From Palsa-1439 sp050015495 (GTDB lineage Bacteria > Verrucomicrobiota > Verrucomicrobiia > Palsa-1439): a stretch of 64,000 nucleotides of DNA. The stretch's first letter is position 1. Each line of letters opens with the position of its first letter. The DNA lies in NCBI GenBank assembly GCA_050015495.1, contig JBEKBH010000002.1:124001-188000 (forward strand), in the 5' to 3' direction. The notes below the pieces were generated by a model. That model saw nothing but the letters and a program-made list of their open reading frames with translations. It did no database searches and had not been told where the DNA came from. Positions 35,659 through 44,386 of this stretch are shown here, one piece after another. A program made the translations under genes and the position numbers.

Positions 35659-36996
35659 CTAGGCGCCCTGTTTGTCAATTGTTTCGGCGGCGGCTTTCCC
35701 GTCCAACAGCGCGTCTTCCATCCCGCCGTAACCCCAGCCGCCCCAGCGTCCGCAACTATGCACGTGATGCGAACGCAGGTAATCGAAGATCCGGTGGCGC
35801 GATGGTTCATAGTGATGATCGAAGATGACATATGCAAACGGGATTTCGCACAATTCCATGAACAATATCTCATCGTCGTCGGCGAGAATGTGGGCGCGTT
35901 TCAAATCGGCAAGGACGCGCTTCTTCAGGGCCTCGATGTCCGACAACAGTTCCTTTACGCCGCCCGACATTTCGATGTAATAGCTCCGGCAACCGGGGGG
36001 CGCCGCATCCGGATGCACGGCGGAGTACGAACCCGCGCGGTAGAAAACGAATTCGGGCTCGGGGAAGTAAATCCAGTGATAATGGCTTGCGGCCGCACCC
36101 TGGCCGCGCACCCCCAGATCGAAATAATACACCGTGCTCGCGCGCAATTGCTGCGCCGCGTTACGGATTTCCGCCGGTGCGTCCTCGATCATGTCAATGA
36201 ACCGCGTCAGGGCGGCGGTATTGACCAGCGCGTCGAAGCGGATTATCTGCCCGTTGCTCAGCGAAGCGGTATGGTCACGAAGGTTCACACGCGTGACCTG
36301 CGTCTGGTACATCGGCGGTTTGGGCAGCACCTCGGCGAGGCGGCGGGAGAGGGCGCCGATGCCGCCTTTCCTGGGGTAGATGAATTTGGCGTTGTAGCCC
36401 AGCGATTCGCGCGAGAACCCCAGCGCTCCCTTGACCACGTCTTCGAGGGAGGGACGCGGGATGAAACGCTCCGCGTACTCCGGCATGAGTTCGCGCAGGC
36501 TGACCCCCATCAGTTTCTCGTTGTAGGGCACCATGAAATGTTTGGCGATACCGTCGCCAAAGTACCGGACGACCCACTCATAAAAGTTCTGGGGCTTTCG
36601 TGTGTCCGGCGGAAGGCCGAAGTCTTCCGGATGTTTCGCCCGGAGCAGGCCGAGGAGGCATTCCAGGACGACCTCGCGCGGCAGACCATACGTATTGGCC
36701 TGGAACGGGTAGGGGGTAAACACACCCTTGGAGTAGATGACGGCCTTGCGTTCATATTCCACCATCTGACCGGCCATGACCGAGCCAACCAGCTTCTTCA
36801 TTGCGTCATTGCGCAAGTGCAACCAGTGGCCGGTGCCATCACAAAGAAATGAATTCAGGCGGATGCGGGTGCGGACGATGCCGCCGGGTTCGCTTTCGCG
36901 CTCGACGAGATGGTAATCCTTGCGCAGGTGATGCGCGCACGACAACCCCGTCAGCCCTGCGCCGAGAATCAATACTGGAGCGTGTTCGACCGTCAT
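35659..36996 (-). CDS. FAD-dependent oxidoreductase (protoporphyrinogen-oxidase / UDP-galactopyranose-mutase-like)
   Basis: 445 residues. VLILGAGLTGLSCAHHL at about 8-24 is the FAD-binding GxGxxG, and ERESEPGG the second ADP-ribose contact. FLCDGTGHWLHLRND and FTPYPFQANTYGLP resemble the UDP-galactopyranose mutase / NAD(P)-binding amine-oxidase-like branch common in glycan clusters; YPRKGGIGALSRRLAE follows. A C-terminal Gly/Trp-rich CGRWGGWGYGGMEDAL segment closes the FAD pocket. The likely substrate is a nucleotide sugar (inference). It follows the deacetylase gene by 3 nt. Confidence 0.8.
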   Translation of the reverse strand: MTVEHAPVLILGAGLTGLSCAHHLRKDYHLVERESEPGGIVRTRIRLNSFLCDGTGHWLHLRNDAMKKLVGSVMAGQMVEYERKAVIYSKGVFTPYPFQANTYGLPREVVLECLLGLLRAKHPEDFGLPPDTRKPQNFYEWVVRYFGDGIAKHFMVPYNEKLMGVSLRELMPEYAERFIPRPSLEDVVKGALGFSRESLGYNAKFIYPRKGGIGALSRRLAEVLPKPPMYQTQVTRVNLRDHTASLSNGQIIRFDALVNTAALTRFIDMIEDAPAEIRNAAQQLRASTVYYFDLGVRGQGAAASHYHWIYFPEPEFVFYRAGSYSAVHPDAAPPGCRSYYIEMSGGVKELLSDIEALKKRVLADLKRAHILADDDEILFMELCEIPFAYVIFDHHYEPSRHRIFDYLRSHHVHSCGRWGGWGYGGMEDALLDGKAAAETIDKQGA

Positions 36997-36999
36997 AAG

Positions 37000-37764
37000 C
37001 TATTTGCTTCTGTGGATGGTAGTGATTTTCTGGCGGATTTCATAATACAGGCGGGAGGGAAGCACCCCTTTGGCAAACTCCTTCATTCGATACAGCACCG
37101 CCAACCGCACGGCCCGACGGCGGTCAAGAAGATCGTTGAATTGCCGGGGACCGATGCGCTGGTTCAGCGGTATGCATTGCAGCGAGGCAAGATCGAGACG
37201 ATCATTGTATCCCCACCGCATCGTCCGGATGATCCTCATGTTGTTCGCCAACACCACCGCACGCACGCGCGCATTGATGTAGCCGCCGGGAGGGGCAAAC
37301 ATGGCCGGCGGAGTGCCGACGATTTCGGTGATGATACGGCGGGACAGGGTGATTCGCTCGCGGATTTGCTCATCGGTCAGCCGGTCGAGGCGGCGGTTGT
37401 AATGGGCGTGGCAGGCAACGATGTGCCCGCTCTGAGCAATTTCCCGGACCTGGGCTCGGGTCAGGTAGCCGGGGAGATCGAATTTCCCGGTGCAAACGAA
37501 GAACACTCCCTGGAACTTGTGTTCCTGCAACAGCGGCAGGACGATATCGTAGTGGTCCTGCGTCCCGTCATCAAAGGTCAGCAGGCAGGAATTCGGTGGG
37601 GGCGCGCCGTTGGAGAGAAGCTCGTCAATGCTGAGACAGTGATACCCACGCGTCTGCAACGTGCGGAGCTGGCTCTCCAGAGCGTCGCGGGTGATGGTGT
37701 AAAAGTCCTCCGCATCGTCCGCATTGCTGGCGACGACCTTGTGATACGTGAGAATCAGGATCAT
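37000..37764 (-). CDS. Polysaccharide deacetylase (NodB homology domain, CE4)
   Basis: 254 residues starting MILILTYHKVV. LLTFDDGTQDHYD is motif 1 (Asp base and metal Asp), CHAHYNRRLDRL is motif 2, where the usual SHTxxH histidines appear as H-x-H-x(n), and MFAPPGGYINARV is motif 3. No signal peptide is evident, although CE4 enzymes of this type often act in the periplasm. The start overlaps the methyltransferase stop (ATGA, 37761-37764). Probable role: N-deacetylation of the glycan or a precursor. Confidence 0.85.
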   Translation of the reverse strand: MILILTYHKVVASNADDAEDFYTITRDALESQLRTLQTRGYHCLSIDELLSNGAPPPNSCLLTFDDGTQDHYDIVLPLLQEHKFQGVFFVCTGKFDLPGYLTRAQVREIAQSGHIVACHAHYNRRLDRLTDEQIRERITLSRRIITEIVGTPPAMFAPPGGYINARVRAVVLANNMRIIRTMRWGYNDRLDLASLQCIPLNQRIGPRQFNDLLDRRRAVRLAVLYRMKEFAKGVLPSRLYYEIRQKITTIHRSK

Positions 37765-38684
37765 GGCTTCCGAGCGACGAAGAACAAATTCCTGGCGGCT
37801 AACTCCTCCCGGGAGTAGCGCGCAAAGGACCTGTGGATTTTTACGGTGTCCAACTGACGCAATTCTACTTCGGTTGGGCCTGCCACGTCAAAGGTTTCGA
37901 GGACGAAGCCGGCCTGTTCGAGCAATTCCCGATAATCACGCGCCTTCAGCCGGTTCAGCACCATAAGCCTGGAATTGACGACATGGTCCCACCACCAGGG
38001 CGAGAACTTGAGGTGGTTGTACGGTGTGATGTGCGGGTCGCTATCCGCGTAATAGTCCCTGAGGTAGACGTTGCCGAAAAACAAGCCCCGCGGTTTCAGC
38101 ACGCGATGAAGCATCCGCAGGCAAACCTCCAGGTTGGCGCGGCCGATGTACGGCAGGACCTGCGTGCTGTTCACCACGTCAATGCTGTCCGCGAGAACCG
38201 GCGCGGAACTGTCGTAGGGGGCGATGTACTCGATCCCGAGTGACCGCAGCCAGGCACGCCACTGATCGCCACGCAGCGACGGTTGCTCGGGGAGGCGCAC
38301 CACCTGGTCAAGGTGCGGTAACTTCGCTTCGTTGACAACCTCACGAACGAGCCGCGTGGTTTCCATGACCAGATCGGCATTCAGCAGCGGGGCGATATCG
38401 AGCAAATACTGTGACTCGACACCCAGGGAGTGAAACAGGAGGGGCATGGACGGATGCCAGCCGGCGCCAAAACACATATGCGTCCCGTTTTTCATCATCG
38501 CGGTCTGATCGCGTTCCGCCAACCAACTCCAGTATCGGAGGGCGACTTCGAGCTTGTAGCCGATGCGGTCGCGTGTGGGCGTGATTGTCCCGGTCAGGTG
38601 ATGCTGCGACAACTGATACAGCCGTCTGCCTCCCGGCACAGTGGAGAAGACATGGTATGCGGCAGCCTTTAAATACCAGCGCAT
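37761..38684 (-). CDS. SAM-dependent methyltransferase-like protein
   Basis: 307 residues starting MRWYLKAAAYHVFSTVPGGR. FGAGWHPSMPLLFHSLG occupies the place of SAM motif I but with an unusual sequence. SIDVVNSTQVLPYIGRANLE and LKPRGLFFGNVYLRDYYAD match the VLEH and post-motif regions of Methyltransf_11/23 proteins. It is the first gene of the operon 38684 to 31477 and may methylate a sugar or lipid carrier; a degenerate SAM site is possible. The nearby segment 41145-41183 looks like a relic of a second copy's start. Confidence 0.72.
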   Translation of the reverse strand: MRWYLKAAAYHVFSTVPGGRRLYQLSQHHLTGTITPTRDRIGYKLEVALRYWSWLAERDQTAMMKNGTHMCFGAGWHPSMPLLFHSLGVESQYLLDIAPLLNADLVMETTRLVREVVNEAKLPHLDQVVRLPEQPSLRGDQWRAWLRSLGIEYIAPYDSSAPVLADSIDVVNSTQVLPYIGRANLEVCLRMLHRVLKPRGLFFGNVYLRDYYADSDPHITPYNHLKFSPWWWDHVVNSRLMVLNRLKARDYRELLEQAGFVLETFDVAGPTEVELRQLDTVKIHRSFARYSREELAARNLFFVARKP

Positions 38685-38887
38685 GTCGTGTTCGCTACCA
38701 CTCGGCCGCTAGACCACGGTTGGAATTCCTCCCCCCCGCGTGTTCACACGAACGATGCAGGCCCGAATGAAACAGCCCTGGTTGGAACTGGGCGTTACGA
38801 TGGAGAATTGCACAGTGCGGAGAGTACCACGAGACTCTCGAAATTCCAATGAAACACGGATCGGGTTTGTGGGGATCAACGGCAAAA

Positions 38888-38997
38888 GCTCAGTATTGGC
38901 TTGTCAGCATTATCGAATGAGATACTATGAGTGCTCGTCTGAGCGAACAGTCCGCGATCATCGGGGGGGCGTAAGTCATACGGAAATGTCGGATCAT
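38888..38997 (+). promoter_or_regulatory. Repeated leader element, full copy (copy B)
   Basis: ATTGGCTTGTCAGCATTATC carries TTGTCA (38901-38906), a 16-nt spacer and TACTAT (38923-38928). It continues GAGTGCTCGTCTGAGCGAAC, then TCCGCGATCATCGGGGGGGC and the core AAGTCATACGGAAATGTCGG (38973-38992). The predicted start of transcription near 38935 puts the conserved part in the 5' leader of the gene at 39075. It shares the preceding ACGGCAAAAGCT block with copy C. The other part of the divergent 38685-39074 region has no gene. Confidence 0.62.
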
Positions 38998-39028
38998 ATA
39001 GTCTGTCGACGGGGTCAGACTGTTCGCT
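38942..39028 (+). repeat. 11-bp inverted repeat bracketing the leader core of copy B
   Basis: AGCGAACAGTC at 38942-38952 and its exact reverse complement GACTGTTCGCT at 39018-39028 enclose 65 nt that contain the conserved core. If transcribed, the arms would pair and close a large stem-loop just upstream of the gene at 39075. Confidence 0.6.
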
Positions 39029-39074
39029 GGCGTTGGCTAAGACAAATGAGTAGTCCTGACACAGAGTCCGTCTC

Positions 39075-41111
39075 ATGCTGAGACTGTTGCTGCTTTACGC
39101 CTTGTGCCTGCTATCGGGCTTACGCCTCGAACGGCGTTTGTCTTTGAATGGCCTGTTGGCGCGGGTGATTGTGGTGTTTACCGTGGCGGCAGCGCAGTTG
39201 GTGCTGTCCGTGCAGGGCCTTTCCCTGCTGACATGGCTCACAGGCGGCGCGCTCCTGTTCACGAATGCACTTCTCACCATCCTGATCGTGGGACTGACCT
39301 GGCGCGACCGGGTCGCCCAAGACCGCCCCACTTGGGGCGCGCTTTTGACGCAGGCACGGAGTGAGTTAACGGCCAGGAAAATGGCTCCACTGGCTGTGTT
39401 ATCCGTGGCCGTGGCAGTTGGTTCGCGGGCCATCGCCTGCGCCATCGGCTTGCTGATGGTCCCCATCGGAGATACGTACCATAACGAAATGCCCCTGTTT
39501 TGGGTGCAGAACCATACAATTGCTCCTTTTCCCGTAAATAACCCGCGTGTGACTAGTGTGTCGTTTGTCAGCGAGGCGCTTTGTCTGCCCGGTTACATGT
39601 ATCCCCGCATGGACGCGATGATTCCAGTGTTCTCGTTTTTAGCCGCCGTCCTGGCCATCTGGCTCGTGTTCTCGCTTACCCGGCGGATCGGGTGCAGCTT
39701 CGAAGCGTCCGCCTGTGCCGGTGCCATGACCGCCGGCTACACCGCGTTTACGCCGTGCGACAACGCCGAGATTTATTTGGCAGCCTTGTGGTTTGGAGCG
39801 AGCATCTTGTTTCTCATGGACAGTCGCCCGTCGGCAGCATCGCCCACGATACCAACCGGCATCCTGAGTTGCTCGATCCTCTGTTTTCTGATGGCTTGTG
39901 GATCGAAAAACAGCACAATTGTTCTGGCTCCAGTGTATCTGCTTGCTCTGGCCATGGTTCTCGGACGTTCCCTTTGGAACAAGCGAACCCTCATGATTCT
40001 GGTGGTATCAGCGGCGATCGCCCTTCTCTGCTCGGGGGTGGCTTGGAATTACATCAGTAACCGCCTTTGGTTTGGCAATAGCACGGGTACGGAATTCTTG
40101 AAAGCGACCCTGTCCCGTGATTTTCGCCCTCGAGCGGTGTGGACGCGGTTGTCTCGTAGCACGGTCCTGTTGTTGTTCGACACAGTTTGGATCCCGAAAT
40201 CCGCGCAACACGCCTATGCGGCCATCTGCGACGGAACCCTGCACCTATTGGGTGCGCAACAAACACTTGGGGAGGATGACGCATTCTATGGCCTCACGCG
40301 ACTGGACATGAAGCCACGCAAAGGGATGGGATTGTTGGGAATTGTCTTCTTCTTGCCCGCCGTCGCCGTCACCGCCGCCCGATGGTTCCGGACCCGCCCC
40401 CCCGAAGGTAACCGGGCCGAAGCAAGCCGCGTCAACGCCAACCTTCTGCTCTTCCTGTCGCTCGGAGGATTCGTGATGTATCACGTCGTATTGCGGTGGC
40501 AATCGATTGGACTGTTACGGCTCATGCCGGCCTTTATTATCGCGGGCGCGCCTCTCCCGGGCCTGCTGCTGGAGAAACGATGGGCCCGGGTCGCCGCACT
40601 GGGACTGCTGGTTCCAAGTTGCGCCATGTTTCAAATCATGCATTTGGGCGAGTTGGCACCGCAACGCAACCCGGCCGTCGAGAATGGCGTCTTCAAGGCG
40701 GTTTCCCGACTTCAGAATAACCATGCAAGGTCAGTCGAATACAACTGGGGAAATCAAGCCGCCGAAAAACTTTTGTTGCGGGAAGATTATTCAAGCCGTG
40801 AAGTGTATCAGAAGCTCTTCGAGGGGATCCCCCAACCAACCGTGTTCGGTTTTGTGGGAGGTCCAAACTCGGCGTCCTATTACCTTTTCGGCGCGGATTT
40901 CCGCAACAAAGTGGTTCCGCTTCTTGACGCCAGGAGACCGACCGAACTTTTGGAACCGCCGGAGAATGTGGAGTATCTGGTGTTCGGGGAATACGACCCC
41001 GAAAGAGGAGAGTGGGCGTTGAAGCGCGGCTGGCGTCCATTCTTTCAAGTAACCGACAAGGGCACTTGGTTGCTCGCGGTGTTCAAAAGACCCAGCTTGA
41101 AGCCAGGTTGA
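39075..41111 (+). CDS. Large polytopic membrane protein (GT39/GT-C-like)
   Basis: 678 residues. MLRLLLLYALCLLSGLRLER starts the first of about twelve hydrophobic segments. An extracytoplasmic loop IGDTYHNEMPLFWVQNHTIA contains an acidic residue in the place GT-C enzymes use, and KNSTIVLAPVYLL and MYHVVLRWQSIGLLRLMPAF are typical of PMT/GT39-like proteins. A C-terminal soluble domain of about 130 residues follows. Probably transfers a sugar from a polyprenyl-phosphate donor at the outer face of the inner membrane (inference). Single-gene unit behind a full leader element. Confidence 0.7.
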   Translation: MLRLLLLYALCLLSGLRLERRLSLNGLLARVIVVFTVAAAQLVLSVQGLSLLTWLTGGALLFTNALLTILIVGLTWRDRVAQDRPTWGALLTQARSELTARKMAPLAVLSVAVAVGSRAIACAIGLLMVPIGDTYHNEMPLFWVQNHTIAPFPVNNPRVTSVSFVSEALCLPGYMYPRMDAMIPVFSFLAAVLAIWLVFSLTRRIGCSFEASACAGAMTAGYTAFTPCDNAEIYLAALWFGASILFLMDSRPSAASPTIPTGILSCSILCFLMACGSKNSTIVLAPVYLLALAMVLGRSLWNKRTLMILVVSAAIALLCSGVAWNYISNRLWFGNSTGTEFLKATLSRDFRPRAVWTRLSRSTVLLLFDTVWIPKSAQHAYAAICDGTLHLLGAQQTLGEDDAFYGLTRLDMKPRKGMGLLGIVFFLPAVAVTAARWFRTRPPEGNRAEASRVNANLLLFLSLGGFVMYHVVLRWQSIGLLRLMPAFIIAGAPLPGLLLEKRWARVAALGLLVPSCAMFQIMHLGELAPQRNPAVENGVFKAVSRLQNNHARSVEYNWGNQAAEKLLLREDYSSREVYQKLFEGIPQPTVFGFVGGPNSASYYLFGADFRNKVVPLLDARRPTELLEPPENVEYLVFGEYDPERGEWALKRGWRPFFQVTDKGTWLLAVFKRPSLKPG

Positions 41112-41144
41112 TCACCATGGAACAACTGATCGGCTCGCCGAAGG

Positions 41145-41183
41145 CGTATGAAACGCCGCCGCTTTTAGATACCAGCACACGCG
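41145..41183 (-). pseudogene. Possible relic of a methyltransferase 5' end
   Basis: Minus strand reads VCWYLKAAAFHT, similar to MRWYLKAAAYHV, the first residues of the methyltransferase at 38684, with matching nucleotides at most positions. It breaks down after about 12 codons. It is short, so chance cannot be excluded. It suggests that the methyltransferase gene start was once duplicated around the 39075 gene. Confidence 0.3.
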
Positions 41184-41274
41184 TGGCCTCTCGTGGATCC
41201 GGGGTATCGGCAGTGCTGGTTTCCCCTTGCTTCCGCCTCTTTCCGCTTCCTTCCGCTTTGATGTCGACACGGGA

Positions 41275-42135
41275 TCATGGTGTTGCCGTGACAGGCAGGC
41301 TGGAGGGGCGCTTCCAAATGGCGGTGGGTTTCTCGACACGGAACGTGGTTCGCTGGTTTGGATCGGTCAATGTGTAGATGGAGTAGGTGAACGGCTTCTG
41401 GGAAAAAAACCCGCCGGTCAGACATCGCAGGTGGTGGTGAAATATGATGGCCGGCGCCAGAGTCTTGATCCAGCGCGGGGTCATTTCCCCCTTGGTTTGG
41501 CTTTCCAGTCGGGCATTGGGTTTAAGGCTCATATTCTCCCCGGTTTCGGTAAAGGCCGAGGTGAACTCTCGCAGAACGGCCATGGGGACGTTGTGCTCGA
41601 ACATCTCCATCACCCAGAAGAAATCGGCGATGTCCCGCCACCGGGTGTCGAGATAAACTCCCTGCTTATCCAGCACGGAGCGCCGCAGAAACAGAGAACA
41701 GGTGAATACCGGAAGGCGGTGCCAGGCATGGCTTTTCAGAGGGAGGATGGCCTTGCGATGGCAGTTGTACGTGCCGTCGGCATTGACCACGACGGTGTGC
41801 GAAAACACGACATCGATCCCGGGATGCTGGTGGAAGAAATCACGCACGGCACGCAAGGCGCCCGGAAGGTATTGCTCATCGCAGTTCAGGTAGGCCAGGA
41901 TTTGTCCCGTCGATCGCCGGAAGCCGCGGTTGACTGCATCGTACATCCCGCTGTCTTTCTCCACGTAGGCACGAACGCGCTGATCATGAGTTAGCCAGTC
42001 CAACGTGCCGTCGTCAGAGCCGGCATCCTGCACGATATGCTCAACGCTAACGCCCTCTTGGTCCGCGACGGAGGCGATACACAGTTTCAACCATTTCGAA
42101 TTCCGAAAACTTGGGGTGACGATAGAAAAATCCAC
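41275..42135 (-). CDS. Glycosyltransferase family 2 (WcaA/colanic-acid type)
   Basis: 286 residues from a GTG at 42135 (VDFSIVTPSFRNSKWLKLCI); the frame is open for 59 more codons but these are not GT-like. VEHIVQDAGSDDGTLDWL and VEKDSGMYDAVNRGFRRSTG are the hallmarks of the WcaA-like GT2 branch, followed by AYLNCDEQYLPGALR, the DXD-like site. FWVMEMFEHNV is the acceptor region. Downstream of the GDP-fucose genes on the same strand, so fucose is a possible donor (inference). Confidence 0.87.
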   Translation of the reverse strand: MDFSIVTPSFRNSKWLKLCIASVADQEGVSVEHIVQDAGSDDGTLDWLTHDQRVRAYVEKDSGMYDAVNRGFRRSTGQILAYLNCDEQYLPGALRAVRDFFHQHPGIDVVFSHTVVVNADGTYNCHRKAILPLKSHAWHRLPVFTCSLFLRRSVLDKQGVYLDTRWRDIADFFWVMEMFEHNVPMAVLREFTSAFTETGENMSLKPNARLESQTKGEMTPRWIKTLAPAIIFHHHLRCLTGGFFSQKPFTYSIYTLTDPNQRTTFRVEKPTAIWKRPSSLPVTATP

Positions 42136-42387
42136 GCCACAAAGATTACACTTGATCGTTGCTCTGGGCAAAGAATTTCCTTCCGCCTGCGCGGTCCGAT
42201 GGCGAGATTTGCCCGATGTAGAGGGCAAGAAGTGTTCTGGCGATCGCGACTCCGCTCTTCCGACAAGGCTCGACGACCGTCTGACCGGGTCTGCTTCTCG
42301 CCACCGTGACATAATTCATGGAGCACAAGAGACACCGGGATGGCGGATACGACTACCTTTGGCAAGGCGCGCCTGACCAACATCGCG

Positions 42388-43332
42388 TCACGCTTTTTTC
42401 AGATGGTCTTCATACCACTGAATGGTGGCGCGGAGACCGTCTTCAAAGCCCATCTTGGCGTGGAATCCAAGCTCGCTGGCAGCTTTGTGGACGTCGAGGC
42501 AACGGCGCGGCTGCCCGTCGGGCTTGGTCGCATTCCAACGGATCTCTCCGGAGAACCGGCAGAGGTTGGCGATGAGGTTGACCAGATCCCGAATCGAAAT
42601 CTCGCGTCCGCTTCCGAGGTTGACGGGTTCCGGTTTATCGTAACGCTCGGCGGCGAGGAGGATGCCTTCGGCGGCGTCCGTGACGTAGAGGAACTCGCGA
42701 GTGGGGGTCCCGGTGCCCCAGCACTCAATGAACTTGTCGCCTCGCTCGCGGGCGTCGATGCATTTCTTCACGAGCGCCGGGATCACGTGCGAGGATTTCG
42801 GGTCGAAATTGTCGCGTGGCCCGTAGAGATTGACGGGTAACAGGTAGACGGCATTCAGGCCGTATTCCTGACGGTAGGCCTGACATTGGACGAGGATCGC
42901 CTTCTTGGCGACGCCGTAGGGCGCATTGGTTTCCTCGGGATAGCCGTTCCAGAGGTTTTCCTCGAGGAACGGGACGGGTGTGAATTTGGGATAGGCGCAG
43001 ATTGTCCCGACGACCACGAGTTTGGGCAACTGAAACTGTCGGGCCTGCTCGATCAACTCGATGCCCATGATGGCGTTTTCGTAGAAGAATTTGCCGGGAT
43101 GGTCGCGATTGGCGCCGATCCCGCCGACGACCGCAGCCAGGTGCAGGACCAGTGTCGGCCGCGCGTCTTTGAACAGGCGGATGATGGCGCTACGATCCCG
43201 CAAATCGTAGTCCCGTGTCCGGGGAATGAAGATGTTGGGGCAACCCCGTGCTTTGAGCCCCTCGACAACGAAGGAGCCGAGAAAGCCTGCGCCGCCGGTG
43301 ACAATGACGCGTTGATCTTTCCAGAAGTTCAT
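42388..43332 (-). CDS. fcl: GDP-L-fucose synthase
   Basis: 314 residues, starting MNFWKDQRVIVTGGAGFLGS; an ATG 34 codons upstream lies inside the gmd end and is unlikely. The TGGAGFLG loop binds NADP. VGTICAYPKFTPVPFLEENL with the catalytic-type Cys, NAPYGVAKKAILVQC with YxxxK, and SSHVIPALVKK with the His are all conserved. It converts GDP-4-keto-6-deoxymannose to GDP-L-fucose by epimerisation and reduction. It follows gmd by 31 nt, so the two form a complete GDP-mannose to GDP-L-fucose pathway. Confidence 0.93.
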   Translation of the reverse strand: MNFWKDQRVIVTGGAGFLGSFVVEGLKARGCPNIFIPRTRDYDLRDRSAIIRLFKDARPTLVLHLAAVVGGIGANRDHPGKFFYENAIMGIELIEQARQFQLPKLVVVGTICAYPKFTPVPFLEENLWNGYPEETNAPYGVAKKAILVQCQAYRQEYGLNAVYLLPVNLYGPRDNFDPKSSHVIPALVKKCIDARERGDKFIECWGTGTPTREFLYVTDAAEGILLAAERYDKPEPVNLGSGREISIRDLVNLIANLCRFSGEIRWNATKPDGQPRRCLDVHKAASELGFHAKMGFEDGLRATIQWYEDHLKKA

Positions 43333-43363
43333 GGCGTTACCAGGGTGATTGCGCTTTTGAGAA

Positions 43364-44386
43364 TTAATGCTGACCGACATCCACCTTCGCGACCCGGCCG
43401 GCCAACTGGTCTTCCAACATCTTGATGTCGGCATCGACCATCAGGCTCACCAGCTCCTTGAATCGTGTCTTGGGTTCCCATCCCAAAACCTTCTTCGCCT
43501 TCGAGCCATCGCCAATGAGCAGGTCCACTTCGGCGGGGCGGTAATAGGCCTTGTCAATTTCGACATAACGGCGCCAGTCCAAACCCGCGTGGCCGAAAGC
43601 CTGCTCGCAGAACTCCTGCACGGAATGCGTTTCGCCCGTGGCGATGACGAAGTCATCGGGACGGTCCTGTTGGAGGATCAGCCACATGGCGTCGACGTAT
43701 TCGGGGGCATAGCCCCAGTCGCGCTTGGCGTCCAGGTTGCCGAGATACAGTTTCTCCTGGAGCCCGTGTTTGATGTGGGCGACGGCGCGGGTGATTTTGC
43801 GGGTCACAAACGTTTCGCCGCGGCGGGGAGATTCGTGATTGAAGAGGATACCGTTGGCGGCGAACAGATTGTAGCTCTCCCGATAGTTGACGGTGGCCCA
43901 ATAGGCGAAGACTTTCGACACGGCGTACGGGCTGCGTGGATGAAACGGGGTGGTCTCCCGCTGGGGGATTTCGGCGACTTTGCCGAACATCTCGCTCGAC
44001 GACGCCTGGTAGAACCGCGGGCTGCTGCCCGTTTCGCGGATCGCTTCCAGGATCCGAATCGTTCCCACACCCGAGATGTCCGCCGTATACTCGGGAATGT
44101 CGAAGCTGACGCGGACGTGGCTTTGCGCGGCGAGATGATAGATTTCGTCGGGCTTCAGGTCATACAACAGTTTCACCAGGTTCACCGAATCGCTCAGGTC
44201 GCCATAATGGAGGAAGAGTTTGACGCTGCGGGTGTGGCGATCCTGATACAGGTGGTCGATGCGGCCGGTGTTGAAACTGCTGGCACGCCGGATGATGCCG
44301 TGGACCTCGTAATCCTTCTTCAAGAGCAGTTCCGCCAGGTACGATCCATCCTGTCCCGTGATGCCGGTAATGAGGGCGCGTTTCAT
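43364..44386 (-). CDS. gmd: GDP-mannose 4,6-dehydratase
   Basis: 340 residues, the family's normal length. MKRALITGITGQDGSYLAEL is the Gmd N-terminal signature, RRASSFNTGRIDHLY follows, QASSSEMFGKV holds the catalytic Thr/Ser-Glu region, and SPYAVSKVFAYWATVNYRES the YxxxK. NHESPRRGETFVTRKITRA is a near-perfect Gmd block. It makes GDP-4-keto-6-deoxy-D-mannose in the cytoplasm, the substrate for the fcl product encoded next. First gene of the minus-strand unit. Confidence 0.96.
   Translation of the reverse strand: MKRALITGITGQDGSYLAELLLKKDYEVHGIIRRASSFNTGRIDHLYQDRHTRSVKLFLHYGDLSDSVNLVKLLYDLKPDEIYHLAAQSHVRVSFDIPEYTADISGVGTIRILEAIRETGSSPRFYQASSSEMFGKVAEIPQRETTPFHPRSPYAVSKVFAYWATVNYRESYNLFAANGILFNHESPRRGETFVTRKITRAVAHIKHGLQEKLYLGNLDAKRDWGYAPEYVDAMWLILQQDRPDDFVIATGETHSVQEFCEQAFGHAGLDWRRYVEIDKAYYRPAEVDLLIGDGSKAKKVLGWEPKTRFKELVSLMVDADIKMLEDQLAGRVAKVDVGQH

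Noticed and set aside
34465..36852. A 795-codon plus-strand open frame
   Set aside because: It runs antisense to two well-recognised genes (GT4 and FAD oxidoreductase) and has no domain-like motifs; it is a G+C-rich shadow frame.
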